DNA from: Fidelibacterota bacterium
Lineage (GTDB): Bacteria > Fidelibacterota > UBA2242
Direction: 5' to 3'
Assembly (NCBI GenBank): GCA_030655795.1
Contig: JAUSPJ010000367.1
Coordinates: forward strand, 1-14,061
DNA: 14,061 nucleotides
Both the position numbers and the translations under genes were made by a program. The first letter of the stretch is position 1. The number at the start of each line of letters is the position of its first letter. Shown piece by piece: positions 7,192 through 14,025 of the stretch. Under the pieces are notes generated by a model. It was not told the DNA's origin. It searched no databases and saw nothing but the letters and a program-made list of their open reading frames with translations.

Positions 7192-7883
7192 AGGCTCGCT
7201 CCCCGATAATCAATCGACACTGTCCCTGATCCGGCAAATGTGAGAACATGCTCTCCTTCGCCTAGGAAAATATCCGGTATAATGTTTTGGCCTAAGCTCA
7301 AATTGTAGGTGTTTCCTAAGTAAGTGACTGTCATAATGTTTGTTGTGATAAATTTCGGGCACACCCGTTTCCTGCGTCCGATAATCGTGATTGATCCCGG
7401 CACTGCAATGTCAAAATAATCTCTAATTATTCCATCCTCAAAACTGAATGAATCCCAGTCCCACGGTTCCAGGCTGGATTGAGTTTCGTATTTGTATGGG
7501 TCCACGGTGGCGGATAGCGTCAGCGTTCCACCATACATCTCCCATTTATAGCTGTCTACCGAAATCCTGCCAAGGAAATAAAATCCCGAATCCTGCGAAA
7601 ATACAATTTGCATCTTTCGTCCGTGCAAAAAGTTTGATATTTTTGAATGCATCGCGTGAAAGCTTTCTTTCGCTCCAACATATTCAAAAACAACCGTCAA
7701 ATCCCTCGGGTCATACTCGATATCGCCACTGATCGCTTCAGACAGATCGATGACGTCACTTGTCCCGGGAATCGGTATTTGAGTCAATTTTGGTTTAGGT
7801 GGCGAAATATTGACCGATAACATACGTATTTTAAACAACTCTACCAAAGACGTTGTATTGACAAGCACATCAGCTCGACTCAT
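7188..7883 (-). CDS. Distal tail protein (Dit)
   Basis: This 231-residue protein starts at ATG 7883 with GGTGGAG five bases upstream, overlapping the tape measure stop (ATGA). The order is that of siphovirus Dit proteins: an N-terminal hub domain including KPKLTQIPIPGTSDVIDLSEA, DPRDLTVVFEYVG, a helix with HSKISNFLHGRKMQIVFSQD and the strands FYFLGRISVDSYKWEM and GTLTLSATVDPYKYE. It is followed by a galectin-like C-terminal domain (PGSITIIGRRKRVCPKF, NIMTVTYLGNTYNLSLGQN, GEHVLTFAGSGTVSIDYRGASL). Dit forms a hexameric ring linking the tube to Tal. At 231 residues it has no room for an additional inserted carbohydrate-binding domain, so binding functions here seem delegated to Tal and the fibre. 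It overlaps Tal by four bases. Confidence 0.85.
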   Translation of the reverse strand: MSRADVLVNTTSLVELFKIRMLSVNISPPKPKLTQIPIPGTSDVIDLSEAISGDIEYDPRDLTVVFEYVGAKESFHAMHSKISNFLHGRKMQIVFSQDSGFYFLGRISVDSYKWEMYGGTLTLSATVDPYKYETQSSLEPWDWDSFSFEDGIIRDYFDIAVPGSITIIGRRKRVCPKFITTNIMTVTYLGNTYNLSLGQNIIPDIFLGEGEHVLTFAGSGTVSIDYRGASL

Positions 7884-10800
7884 ATGACTCCACCCCTTCC
7901 TTTAATTCCGGCTATTGCGCCGAATTTTTTATCAATTATGCCCACAAGTTTGTCTCCATCAATCAATACATTACCACCAGTGCTAGCAACAGTAATCAAG
8001 CGATTAAGGGCATCTAATATCTCAGCTGAGTTATTATCGCCACTGTTACCGTCGATGACTGAAACAGTCTCAACTGCTGCTTTCAGGTTGGCTTTTGCTG
8101 AATTATTGGTTGTCCATTTATAAGATTCTTCGGCCACAGCGGCCTGCATTTTTTCAGCGATACCAGAAAAGAAACCGGGATCGCCGTTTAAATACGGATT
8201 ATATTTTTTAGGAATAACCGCCTCATCTTTATGAAGCAAATATGGCGCCGTCCGTGGGACTCGGTTCGTCCCTGTCGCTAAGCCGAATAAAGAAGAAGGA
8301 TCAATTGCCACGCCATCCTGATAAACTCCAAAGTGAAGATGGGCACCAGTTGAATTGCCAGTCGAACCGACAAGACCGATGGTTTGCATTTGCGTGACTA
8401 AATCGCCAACACTAACCAGTATTTCTGATAAATGCGCATAAAGTGTTTCTAGGCCGTTGCCGTGGTCGATTGTTACAGAATTACCGTATCCGCCGTTCCA
8501 ACCTGCCTGTGTGACCGTTCCGGCGCCAGCTGCGCCAACTGCCGCACCGTATGCCGCGCCAATGTCAATACCTGGATGATCAGAACTTGACATTTCGCCG
8601 CTGTCTGTCATGAATGGATCACGATATCCGAACCTGGATGTAATCGCGCCATCAACCGGAACTGTCAAACCGTTAAAGTCAGCTCCACCGATTCCGATTG
8701 ATTTGAAAAATTCAGCGGCACCAGTTCCGATGAAATCAATAGCCGCTTTAAGATTAAAACTTCCGGCTGCGAATTTATCTTTTAAATCCTGAATCATGCT
8801 GTTTACAAAAGCCATTAAACTATCGCCGTTGAGACCGTTAATCAAGCCCTGGATCATATATTTACCGATTTCAATAAGCTCTTTTGCCGGTGATGCAATC
8901 CCTAGGCCTTCTTTGAACTTAGTCAGGATGTCATTAACTAGACCAGTTATTGCGCCGTAAACATTGCTCGCCGTTTCTTGAATCCCGCGAACAATCTCCC
9001 CGATCATTTGCGTGGCCAACGTGTAGAGAGCACCAGGCAAACCTTTAATAATATTTACAATATTGTCAAAGAATGTGGTTCCTGCTGTGGTTGCATTTGC
9101 GCCCATATCAGCCGCAAACTGAATGACGTCGGCTATCGTTTCTGTCAGCCAGTTCCAGATATTACCAGGTAACTGCGAGAACCATAATCCAACAGCGGTG
9201 ATAGCATCATTCGCCGCCTGCTGCATCTTTTGAGGTGTTTCAATGCACCAATCGATAATATTTCTAATCGCCGCGCCGAGCGCGAAAGCAATATTACCGG
9301 GTAATTCACTGAACCATTTACCAACCGCATTGACGGCGTTCATTGCCGCATTATGCATGTCTGCCTGAACTTGCATTCCCCAGTTAACAACCGCTACAAG
9401 CACGTTGTAAAGGAACGTTCCAATGGTTGATGGAAGTTGTGCGAACCACTCGCTGATCGCCTGCCACCCAGAGACGAATGCGTCCTGAATCATTAACATA
9501 ATCGTGAAGCCTGCTTCTTGTAGTGCCGGGCCTGCTTCAATCAAGCCATTTACCAAGGCCATGAGTATTTCCGGCAAAGCTGCAATCAGTTGCGGAATAG
9601 CCTTAATAAGACCGATTGCCATTTGAATGATCAGTTCTACCCCAGCCACAAGCAATTTGGGGGCATTTTTGACGATTGCATCAATTAATTTTTCAATAAT
9701 TTCAGGTAATTTATCGATAATAATCGGAATGGCCGCAATCAACCCATCTGCTAGACCAGTAATCAGTGCGATTCCTGCATTGATAATCAAATCGATATTA
9801 TCGAGCAACATTGTGATAAGACTTAATATTGTCTCAATCGCAATTGGGATCAGTATAGGCAAGGCTTTCGCCAGACCAATAGCCAATTGAGCAATCATTT
9901 GGATGCCCAATTCCAACAGCGAAGGAAGCATTCCTAAAATGCCTGTTAATAAGCTTGTAATCACCGTAACAGCAGCAGCCATAATAGCTGGCATGTTCGC
10001 AATCAGCCCGTCAATGAGGGACTGCAGGACTTTTACGCCCATATCTACCATGCCCGGCAAATACTCAGCAACCATTTGGACCAGATCAGCTAATACAGTT
10101 CCGACTTCCGACACCAGACCATCAATCCCGCCGGAATTAAATGCGTCGTTTAGTTGTTGGCCCATACCGGCAAGTTTTGTAACTGCTTCAGTTGCCATGG
10201 GAAGAAGTGCCGACCCTACCGAACTCGCTAAATTCGTGACCTGAAGCTGTGCAATTCTAACTTGATTCGCAAGGGAACCGGATGTTTTAGAAAAATCGCC
10301 CTGGGCATCAGCGGTTGCCTGCATCAGATAATTGTATCGAAGCGTTACTTTTTCAGCTTCGGTCATGGCATCGTAACTGGTTGTAATGCCCTGGCTTAAT
10401 GCATATGCTTCAAGATTGGCCACCGACATATTGATACCGAGCTGTTTTAATGGCTCAGTTTCGCCAGAAATACCGGCTCTGATCTTGTCAAATGCTTCAT
10501 CGTGATCTAGGTTGTAAAAAGATGACATGTCGCCGGTTAATCCGGCCAATCCTTGAGACATTTCGAGCGTTTGACCATCTGTCAGGCCCATTGATTTCGT
10601 CATTGCCCCTAAGGTCGACGTATATTTTTTTGCTTCCAGATCTGATAAGCCGAATGCGGTACCAGCATCCTTAGACCACTTATTGATCGTATCGGCGTTG
10701 GCGCCAAACGTGGTATCAACGACATTTTGAACCTCAGATAAATCGCTGGCCATTTTAATAGCATATCCACCAGCTGCTGCCAGTGCTGCTCCCGCTGCCG

Positions 10801-11101
10801 CTACCGCAGACGCTGCAACAGTCAGCCCTTTTGCTGCGATACTGCCCATCGATGAAAGCTTTCCGCTTAGATTGTCAGAATGTTTCCCTATGTCATCGAG
10901 ATCGTCTTTTAATTTTTTTGATCCCTTTGAGCTTTCTCGGTCAATCTCAGACCAGGCTTTTTTCACGGCCTCAGATTGATCCATCCCTGCTTTGCGGTAT
11001 TCAGCTGCCAACGATGCGGCTTGAGACTTTAGGCTTTTAGCGCCTTTCTCGGCTCCGCTGGTGTCTATGCTAGTTTCGACTATAATTTTGCCATCTGCCA
11101 A
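7880..11101 (-). CDS. Tail tape measure protein with internal M23 metallopeptidase
   Basis: This 1073-residue protein starts at TTG. Residues 1-90 are charged and helical; 92-117 form an Ala/Gly-rich membrane-like helix. Residues 120-320 carry the conserved tape-measure core (LSEVQNVVDTTFG, then GETEPLKQLGINMSVANLEAY). Residues 347-522 are four 44-residue hydrophobic repeats and 542-717 four more 44-residue repeats with regularly spaced Trp. Residues about 815-937 are an M23 (LytM/lysostaphin-type) peptidase with the full zinc and catalytic set: H842 and D846 in HPGID, H890 in YAHL, H921 and H923 in HLHFG. The protein fixes tail length (about 1.5 angstrom per residue gives roughly 160 nm, a rule-of-thumb estimate). 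On infection it is ejected and probably inserts in the membrane while the peptidase opens peptidoglycan. Its TGA overlaps the Dit ATG. Confidence 0.93.
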   Translation of the reverse strand: MADGKIIVETSIDTSGAEKGAKSLKSQAASLAAEYRKAGMDQSEAVKKAWSEIDRESSKGSKKLKDDLDDIGKHSDNLSGKLSSMGSIAAKGLTVAASAVAAAGAALAAAGGYAIKMASDLSEVQNVVDTTFGANADTINKWSKDAGTAFGLSDLEAKKYTSTLGAMTKSMGLTDGQTLEMSQGLAGLTGDMSSFYNLDHDEAFDKIRAGISGETEPLKQLGINMSVANLEAYALSQGITTSYDAMTEAEKVTLRYNYLMQATADAQGDFSKTSGSLANQVRIAQLQVTNLASSVGSALLPMATEAVTKLAGMGQQLNDAFNSGGIDGLVSEVGTVLADLVQMVAEYLPGMVDMGVKVLQSLIDGLIANMPAIMAAAVTVITSLLTGILGMLPSLLELGIQMIAQLAIGLAKALPILIPIAIETILSLITMLLDNIDLIINAGIALITGLADGLIAAIPIIIDKLPEIIEKLIDAIVKNAPKLLVAGVELIIQMAIGLIKAIPQLIAALPEILMALVNGLIEAGPALQEAGFTIMLMIQDAFVSGWQAISEWFAQLPSTIGTFLYNVLVAVVNWGMQVQADMHNAAMNAVNAVGKWFSELPGNIAFALGAAIRNIIDWCIETPQKMQQAANDAITAVGLWFSQLPGNIWNWLTETIADVIQFAADMGANATTAGTTFFDNIVNIIKGLPGALYTLATQMIGEIVRGIQETASNVYGAITGLVNDILTKFKEGLGIASPAKELIEIGKYMIQGLINGLNGDSLMAFVNSMIQDLKDKFAAGSFNLKAAIDFIGTGAAEFFKSIGIGGADFNGLTVPVDGAITSRFGYRDPFMTDSGEMSSSDHPGIDIGAAYGAAVGAAGAGTVTQAGWNGGYGNSVTIDHGNGLETLYAHLSEILVSVGDLVTQMQTIGLVGSTGNSTGAHLHFGVYQDGVAIDPSSLFGLATGTNRVPRTAPYLLHKDEAVIPKKYNPYLNGDPGFFSGIAEKMQAAVAEESYKWTTNNSAKANLKAAVETVSVIDGNSGDNNSAEILDALNRLITVASTGGNVLIDGDKLVGIIDKKFGAIAGIKGRGGVI
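8951..9478 (-). repeat. Four 44-residue repeats with a 22-residue tryptophan ladder
   Basis: Residues 542-585, 586-629, 630-673 and 674-717 align without gaps, with Leu-Pro at positions 15-16 of each (FAQLPSTI, FSELPGNI, FSQLPGNI, IKGLPGAL). Trp occurs at 552, 574, 596, 618 and 640, exactly 22 apart, and Phe at 662 continues the series. This fits the 11-residue Trp/Phe periodicity reported for tape measure proteins (22 = 2 x 11, 44 = 4 x 11). Confidence 0.8.
9536..10063 (-). repeat. Four tandem 44-residue hydrophobic repeats in the tape measure
   Basis: Residues 347-390, 391-434, 435-478 and 479-522 align without gaps. Shared positions include a Gly at repeat position 9, hydrophobic Leu/Ile pairs, Gly-Leu at 19-20 and Pro at 25 (for example LIDGLIANMP, LAIGLAKALP, LADGLIAAIP, MAIGLIKAIP). 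A degenerate half unit follows at 523-541. The stretch is almost wholly hydrophobic and could span or disturb a membrane after ejection. Confidence 0.8.
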
Positions 11102-11107
11102 TGAGTT

Positions 11108-11117
11108 CTCACCACCT
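11108..11117 (-). promoter_or_regulatory. Ribosome-binding site for the TTG-started tape measure
   Basis: AGGTGGTGAG on the minus strand lies six bases upstream of TTG 11101. No ATG in this frame lies nearby, and the protein begins ADGKIIVETSIDTSG, a start often seen in tape measure proteins, so the TTG start is well supported. The weaker TTG start could lower expression, as suits a protein needed in few copies per tail. Confidence 0.6.
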
Positions 11118-11150
11118 TTGTGTTGTGAATCGTCATCGGCATCTCAGGCT

Positions 11151-11306
11151 CTACTTGACTTTTTCTATCTTAATTTCAAATTTTTTCTTACAGTTACGCC
11201 CTTTGCAAACGACGAATACGCCTTTACTTTCCGCGCATTCATCGTCGTACGTTATGGGCATCTCGTACCCGCAATAAGGGCACTTCACTTTTTTTTCAAT
11301 ATCCAT
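11151..11306 (-). CDS. Small zinc-ribbon protein between Gp15 and tape measure
   Basis: A 51-residue ORF, MDIEKKVKCPYCGYEMP onward, ends in KIEKVK and TAG at 11153-11151. Five cysteines lie at residues 9, 12, 24, 34 and 39. The CPYCG knuckle (9-12) and the VVCKGRNCKKKFEI half (34-39) form a classical zinc-ribbon layout with flanking beta strands and many lysines. Such proteins bind nucleic acid or partner proteins through one zinc ion. Its job in tail assembly is unknown, though small zinc-ribbon or Com-like proteins do occur in phage late operons. AGGAGG overlaps the Gp15 stop but leaves only two bases before the ATG, an unusually short distance, so translation may rely on reinitiation by ribosomes leaving Gp15. 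Shortness is the only reason to doubt it; the cysteine pattern makes chance unlikely. Confidence 0.78.
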   Translation of the reverse strand: MDIEKKVKCPYCGYEMPITYDDECAESKGVFVVCKGRNCKKKFEIKIEKVK

Positions 11307-11312
11307 CCCCTC

Positions 11313-11906
11313 CTAAAACAAAGCGTCCAGGCTGTTGGCAAATTCGCTTTCCTTTTCTTCTTCTGACCGATAGTCAGGCAGCCGATTTATCCGTTTTAAT
11401 TCCCGGTAGGCCTTCTTTTGTTCCGGCGACATATCTTTTGTGATCTTCATCGTCCGGTATCCCACGACTTTTTTAAATTCATGGTCATCTCGCAATGCCG
11501 ACAACAATGACCGGAACGCCCACCAATGTAAATGGTCAATGCGCACCAGGTCAATGCTATATTGATCCAGAAACGCAGCGTAAATCAACGGCGCATCAAT
11601 ATCGAAGGAATAAACAGGCCGTGGCGCTTTCTCTTTCAGATCGTCGTTCTCGTTGCTTTTTTGGGGTTGATCATCGCATCGGTAAAACCACATGAATCGC
11701 TCAATGGCAAGATTGACATCAAAATCCATGTTGCCACAAAAAAAACGGTCAACAAGCAGTATAGTCATTTCGCCTTTCTCTTCCATTGTCCCGGGTCCAT
11801 TTGCGATAATTTCAAACTCAATCATCAGGCGAAAATCAGTATCAACTGGATAATCAACCCCATCAACCGCAACTGTTTGCGGTAGCGCCTTTGTCAGTAG
11901 ATTCAT
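11313..11906 (-). CDS. Gp15-family bacteriophage protein (tail assembly)
   Basis: This 197-residue protein starts at ATG 11906, overlapping the previous gene by four bases. It matches the Gp15 family: the N-terminal VAVDGVDYPVDTDFRLMIEFE, a middle helix region, then the signature YSFDIDAPLIYAAFLDQYSIDL, LHWWAFRSLLSAL, a VGYRTMKI strand and a charged C-terminal helix with SPEQKKAYRELKRINRLP. The family sits just before the tape measure gene in phages of Firmicutes and is thought to act in tail assembly, replacing the gpT half of gpG/gpGT. Biochemistry is little known. The stop TAG is part of a TAGGAGG sequence that also serves as ribosome-binding site for the zinc-ribbon gene, which continues in the same reading frame two codons later. 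Confidence 0.82.
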   Translation of the reverse strand: MNLLTKALPQTVAVDGVDYPVDTDFRLMIEFEIIANGPGTMEEKGEMTILLVDRFFCGNMDFDVNLAIERFMWFYRCDDQPQKSNENDDLKEKAPRPVYSFDIDAPLIYAAFLDQYSIDLVRIDHLHWWAFRSLLSALRDDHEFKKVVGYRTMKITKDMSPEQKKAYRELKRINRLPDYRSEEEKESEFANSLDALF

Positions 11907-12286
11907 TTTGCCAGAACAAACTTCTTGTTAGTAACCGGCTTTGTTTTTGGCAAATGATCCATTGGTTTCGCTGTTTTTTTTGTGTATTTTGACGTAAGCT
12001 CGTGGATGCTCTCTTGTGCATTCGGGATCTCATTGATCACCTTTTCAAACGCCGCCAGTGAATTTTTTAAGTTCATTTTTCCCTGGAAAACAGCCTCCGA
12101 AGCGCCGTCTCCGAACACTTTGTCAAAGAAATCGTTCACGATCACGCATTGTTGGCGGATCGCATCGCCAAGCCGATCTGTTTCTTCTGATTTGATGCTC
12201 AATTCATTGATCGCATCCTGAAAAGAATCAGCCACGTCCGCGTCCATTAAATCTAATTCAAGTTCAACACCATTAATTTCTATCAT
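11903..12286 (-). CDS. Tail assembly chaperone-position protein (DUF6673-like)
   Basis: This is a 127-residue acidic protein, start ATG 12286, AGGAGG eight bases upstream. The first part is a beta hairpin (MIEINGVELELDLMDADVAD) followed by a helical region with CVIVNDFFDKVFGDG and KMNLKNSLAAFEKVINEI. The C-terminal 35 residues are Lys/Pro-rich and probably disordered. I recognise this as like DUF6673, the protein usually placed between the tube and a Gp15-family protein. That position corresponds to gpG of lambda, a tail assembly chaperone that binds the tape measure. Function is inferred from position. Unlike gpG/gpGT, no standard slippery heptamer is visible at the end. The stop TGA instead overlaps the start of the next gene (ATGA), which allows translational coupling. 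Confidence 0.65.
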   Translation of the reverse strand: MIEINGVELELDLMDADVADSFQDAINELSIKSEETDRLGDAIRQQCVIVNDFFDKVFGDGASEAVFQGKMNLKNSLAAFEKVINEIPNAQESIHELTSKYTKKTAKPMDHLPKTKPVTNKKFVLAK

Positions 12287-12299
12287 TAGTCAATCCTCC

Positions 12300-12809
12300 T
12301 TAGACTGCTGCGGTAAATGTTGCGATTTTTTTATCGGCATCCAGTACAACAGTGCCTTTTACAATAGGGCCGTTTGACTTCAACGTACCACTGTAGGTGT
12401 ACGCGTCCGTAGAATCACCCTCGCTATCAGGGATAACGGTAAAATCACGCTTTCTAGCTGCGTAGGTGGTCACCTCAGCAACCGTAGTGGAATCAGTCAG
12501 ATCCACGATGATGATAGATCGAATGGCTGCAGTTCCCAGCGTTTCGTTGTCAGTCAGCGCCACAATATCATCATGAACCGGGTTATCGGTGTATTGATCA
12601 AACCCATAAGCCATCGAAGGGCTGAAACCAATTAAATCAGTTCGCTCAAAATCTTCGTCCGTATATTGCCGGCTGTATTCTTTCGCGTTTTTACTGGTAC
12701 TGGAATCCGTAAAGCTTCTCATTCGATGATAAGCGATTGTTCCTGATCCTTCTGCTGGCACTCCGTAAAAGGCCAGCTTGTCACTTCTTTTTACTAATAC
12801 TTCACTCAT
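12300..12809 (-). CDS. Major tail protein (tail tube)
   Basis: This 169-residue protein starts at ATG 12809 with a strong AGGAGG eight bases upstream, as expected for an abundant structural protein. It has the features of phage tail tube proteins: a short N-terminal arm (VLVKRSDKLAFYGVP), a long central segment with NAKEYSRQYTDEDF and FDQYTDNPVHDD, and C-terminal strands ending KGTVVLDADKKIATFTAAV. The C-terminal TYSGTLKSNGPIVKG stretch is typical of the tube fold. Hexameric rings of this protein would stack around the tape measure. There is no added Ig-like C-terminal domain. Its TAA is embedded in the AGGAGG of the next gene (TAAGGAGG), so termination and reinitiation are close together. 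No sheath gene accompanies it, which fits a non-contractile tail. Confidence 0.8.
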   Translation of the reverse strand: MSEVLVKRSDKLAFYGVPAEGSGTIAYHRMRSFTDSSTSKNAKEYSRQYTDEDFERTDLIGFSPSMAYGFDQYTDNPVHDDIVALTDNETLGTAAIRSIIIVDLTDSTTVAEVTTYAARKRDFTVIPDSEGDSTDAYTYSGTLKSNGPIVKGTVVLDADKKIATFTAAV

Positions 12810-12812
12810 GTT

Positions 12813-13238
12813 TTAAGCCTCCTGCTTATATTTAAAATTGCACTGTATAATATACTGCGCTTTATCCAATTCATTGTTGTACATATATCCCGGGGTGGTC
12901 GCCTGGATTGATACCGGGATCTGGTTTTCATTCATTGCCGGCAAATCGTTGGAATCCGTCCAGATCTCTAACCATTCTGAAAAGTGTTCAAAAAACCCGA
13001 TGTTATCCAGATTCTCAAGCACATCAGATCCGTAAGGTTCACGACTGGAAAAGTTAAAAGCAAACTGCCGAATTGACCCGCCATCTGTGTATTTTTTGAA
13101 GATAGGATCTACCGGAACACTTTCGATCATGTAGGCCGTGGCGTCTTCTTTGAGGTAATCAACACCAATCCCTCGGTGATACTCATCCAGGTATGGACAG
13201 GTCTTGATAAAATCTCGAATGTACTTTATAATCGTCAT
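12813..13238 (-). CDS. Tail terminator-like protein (minor capsid protein 3 family)
   Basis: This 141-residue protein begins at ATG 13238 with GGGAGG about nine bases upstream and overlaps the preceding gene by four bases. The N-terminal helix (IIKYIRDFIKTCPYL), the strand AYMIESVPVDPIF, the RQFAFNFSSREPYG stretch, the helix with FFEHFSEWLEIW and the closing strand KAQYIIQCNFKYKQ match the minor capsid protein / phage tail terminator families. These proteins form a hexameric ring that caps the tail tube and docks it to the head. The assignment rests on this motif order and on its place directly before the tube gene. No catalytic motif is expected or seen. An alternative is a generic tail-completion protein of the same fold. 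Confidence 0.7.
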   Translation of the reverse strand: MTIIKYIRDFIKTCPYLDEYHRGIGVDYLKEDATAYMIESVPVDPIFKKYTDGGSIRQFAFNFSSREPYGSDVLENLDNIGFFEHFSEWLEIWTDSNDLPAMNENQIPVSIQATTPGYMYNNELDKAQYIIQCNFKYKQEA

Positions 13239-13567
13239 TTGATTTTACCTCCCGCCATATCTGCTACCGACTTCACAATCTCTTTGCCGCGATCAGACCA
13301 CATTCGCAAACACCATTGCCTGCCTCGCAACCCTTTCCCTTTATGCTCGTACCATTGGCGCCGCGAATAGGGCTGAACATATTCGATTGACCCCGGCTTT
13401 TCCACGGCTGTGTTTTTTAAAGGCCCTGACCGCTTCGGTACATATTTATCACTTAATCGCCTGATTTCATGCGTCATGAACTTTTGCGCTTTACCGTTTT
13501 TATCAAGCCCTCGCTTTAATAAAATCTTTTCTGTGGAATCTATGTTGATCTTAACTTTCGTGTTCAT
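13235..13567 (-). CDS. Minor capsid protein 2 / HK97 gp10-like tail-completion protein
   Basis: This is a 110-residue basic protein. I chose ATG 13567 (MNTKVKINID) over the TTG seven codons upstream because TTGGAG lies seven bases before the ATG and the ATG overlaps the preceding stop as TAATG. The sequence has the layout of the Minor_capsid_2 / gp10-like families: an N-terminal beta strand, a helix ending in LSDKYVPKRSGPLKNTA (the typical YVPxxTGxLxxS motif), then YSRRQWYEHKGKGLRGRQW and an amphipathic C-terminal helix. Family members act at the head-tail joint or in tail completion despite the minor capsid name. The gene ends in TGA overlapping the next ATG (ATGA), so the two are probably translated as a pair. 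Confidence 0.75.
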   Translation of the reverse strand: MNTKVKINIDSTEKILLKRGLDKNGKAQKFMTHEIRRLSDKYVPKRSGPLKNTAVEKPGSIEYVQPYSRRQWYEHKGKGLRGRQWCLRMWSDRGKEIVKSVADMAGGKIK

Positions 13568-14025
13568 TATTTCGCTCCAATCTCCCAATGAGGAAGTGAC
13601 GCATCTGTCAGATCAACAACGGAAATGATGGTAAATACATCGTCACAGGCATTTTTTAGGCCATCCAGATTGTTCGGCTTAACCCCAGTCAGATCAAAGT
13701 CGACAATCCCTTTGACGATAATGTCTCCGGCATTTAGTGTGAAATACTGACCCTTCTGAGTTGATCTTGCCCACGCTTTAGGTTTCAAGTAAATCTTGTC
13801 TGTGGTCACATCCCGGTCAACCAGAACCTCTGTGACATCAGCTGTCAACAAACCCTTGTCGCTTACCGTTACCGCCCGGGATCCCTGCCAGTTAATACCG
13901 TAAAGATACGTCCGGCAATAAACATCTTTCTCCAATACGCGGTCATAATATTTGTTGTATATTGTCATATCAGCATTGGTAATCATTCCAGACCTCGATA
14001 CAATAACCCTGAATTTGCCAGCCAT
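13567..14025 (-). CDS. Neck / head-completion protein, DUF6751-like
   Basis: This 152-residue protein starts at ATG 14025; a stop codon lies in frame three codons upstream, so no longer start is possible. The N-terminal part (MITNADMTIYNKYYD, then YCRTYLYGINWQG and a SDKGLL-type strand) resembles a family of small phage proteins I remember as DUF6751, found between head-tail connector and gp10-like genes in Clostridia prophages. I cannot confirm the name without a search. The position before the gp10-like protein and the tail terminator suggests a neck role, such as stopper or adaptor, joining the filled capsid to the tail. No signal peptide or membrane segment is seen. Only a weak purine stretch precedes the ATG, so translation is probably coupled to the upstream gene. 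Its TAA shares one base with the next start (TAATG). Confidence 0.6.
   Translation of the reverse strand: MAGKFRVIVSRSGMITNADMTIYNKYYDRVLEKDVYCRTYLYGINWQGSRAVTVSDKGLLTADVTEVLVDRDVTTDKIYLKPKAWARSTQKGQYFTLNAGDIIVKGIVDFDLTGVKPNNLDGLKNACDDVFTIISVVDLTDASLPHWEIGAK
13575..13580 (-). promoter_or_regulatory. Ribosome-binding site that decides the start of the gp10-like gene
   Basis: TTGGAG on the minus strand lies seven bases upstream of ATG 13567. This supports the internal ATG rather than the in-frame TTG at 13588, which has no comparable purine-rich element at the right distance. Confidence 0.55.

Noticed and set aside
11313..11315. TAG of Gp15 as a pyrrolysine or readthrough codon.
   Set aside because: TAG also ends the zinc-ribbon, Tal, 109-residue and fibre genes, so it is an ordinary stop here; the following AGGAGG and ATG are explained by a separate gene. 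Kept only as a remark under the zinc-ribbon finding.
12300..12809. Contractile-tail (myovirus) interpretation.
   Set aside because: No sheath, baseplate wedge or spike gene lies near the tube; Dit and Tal follow the tape measure directly, as in siphoviruses.
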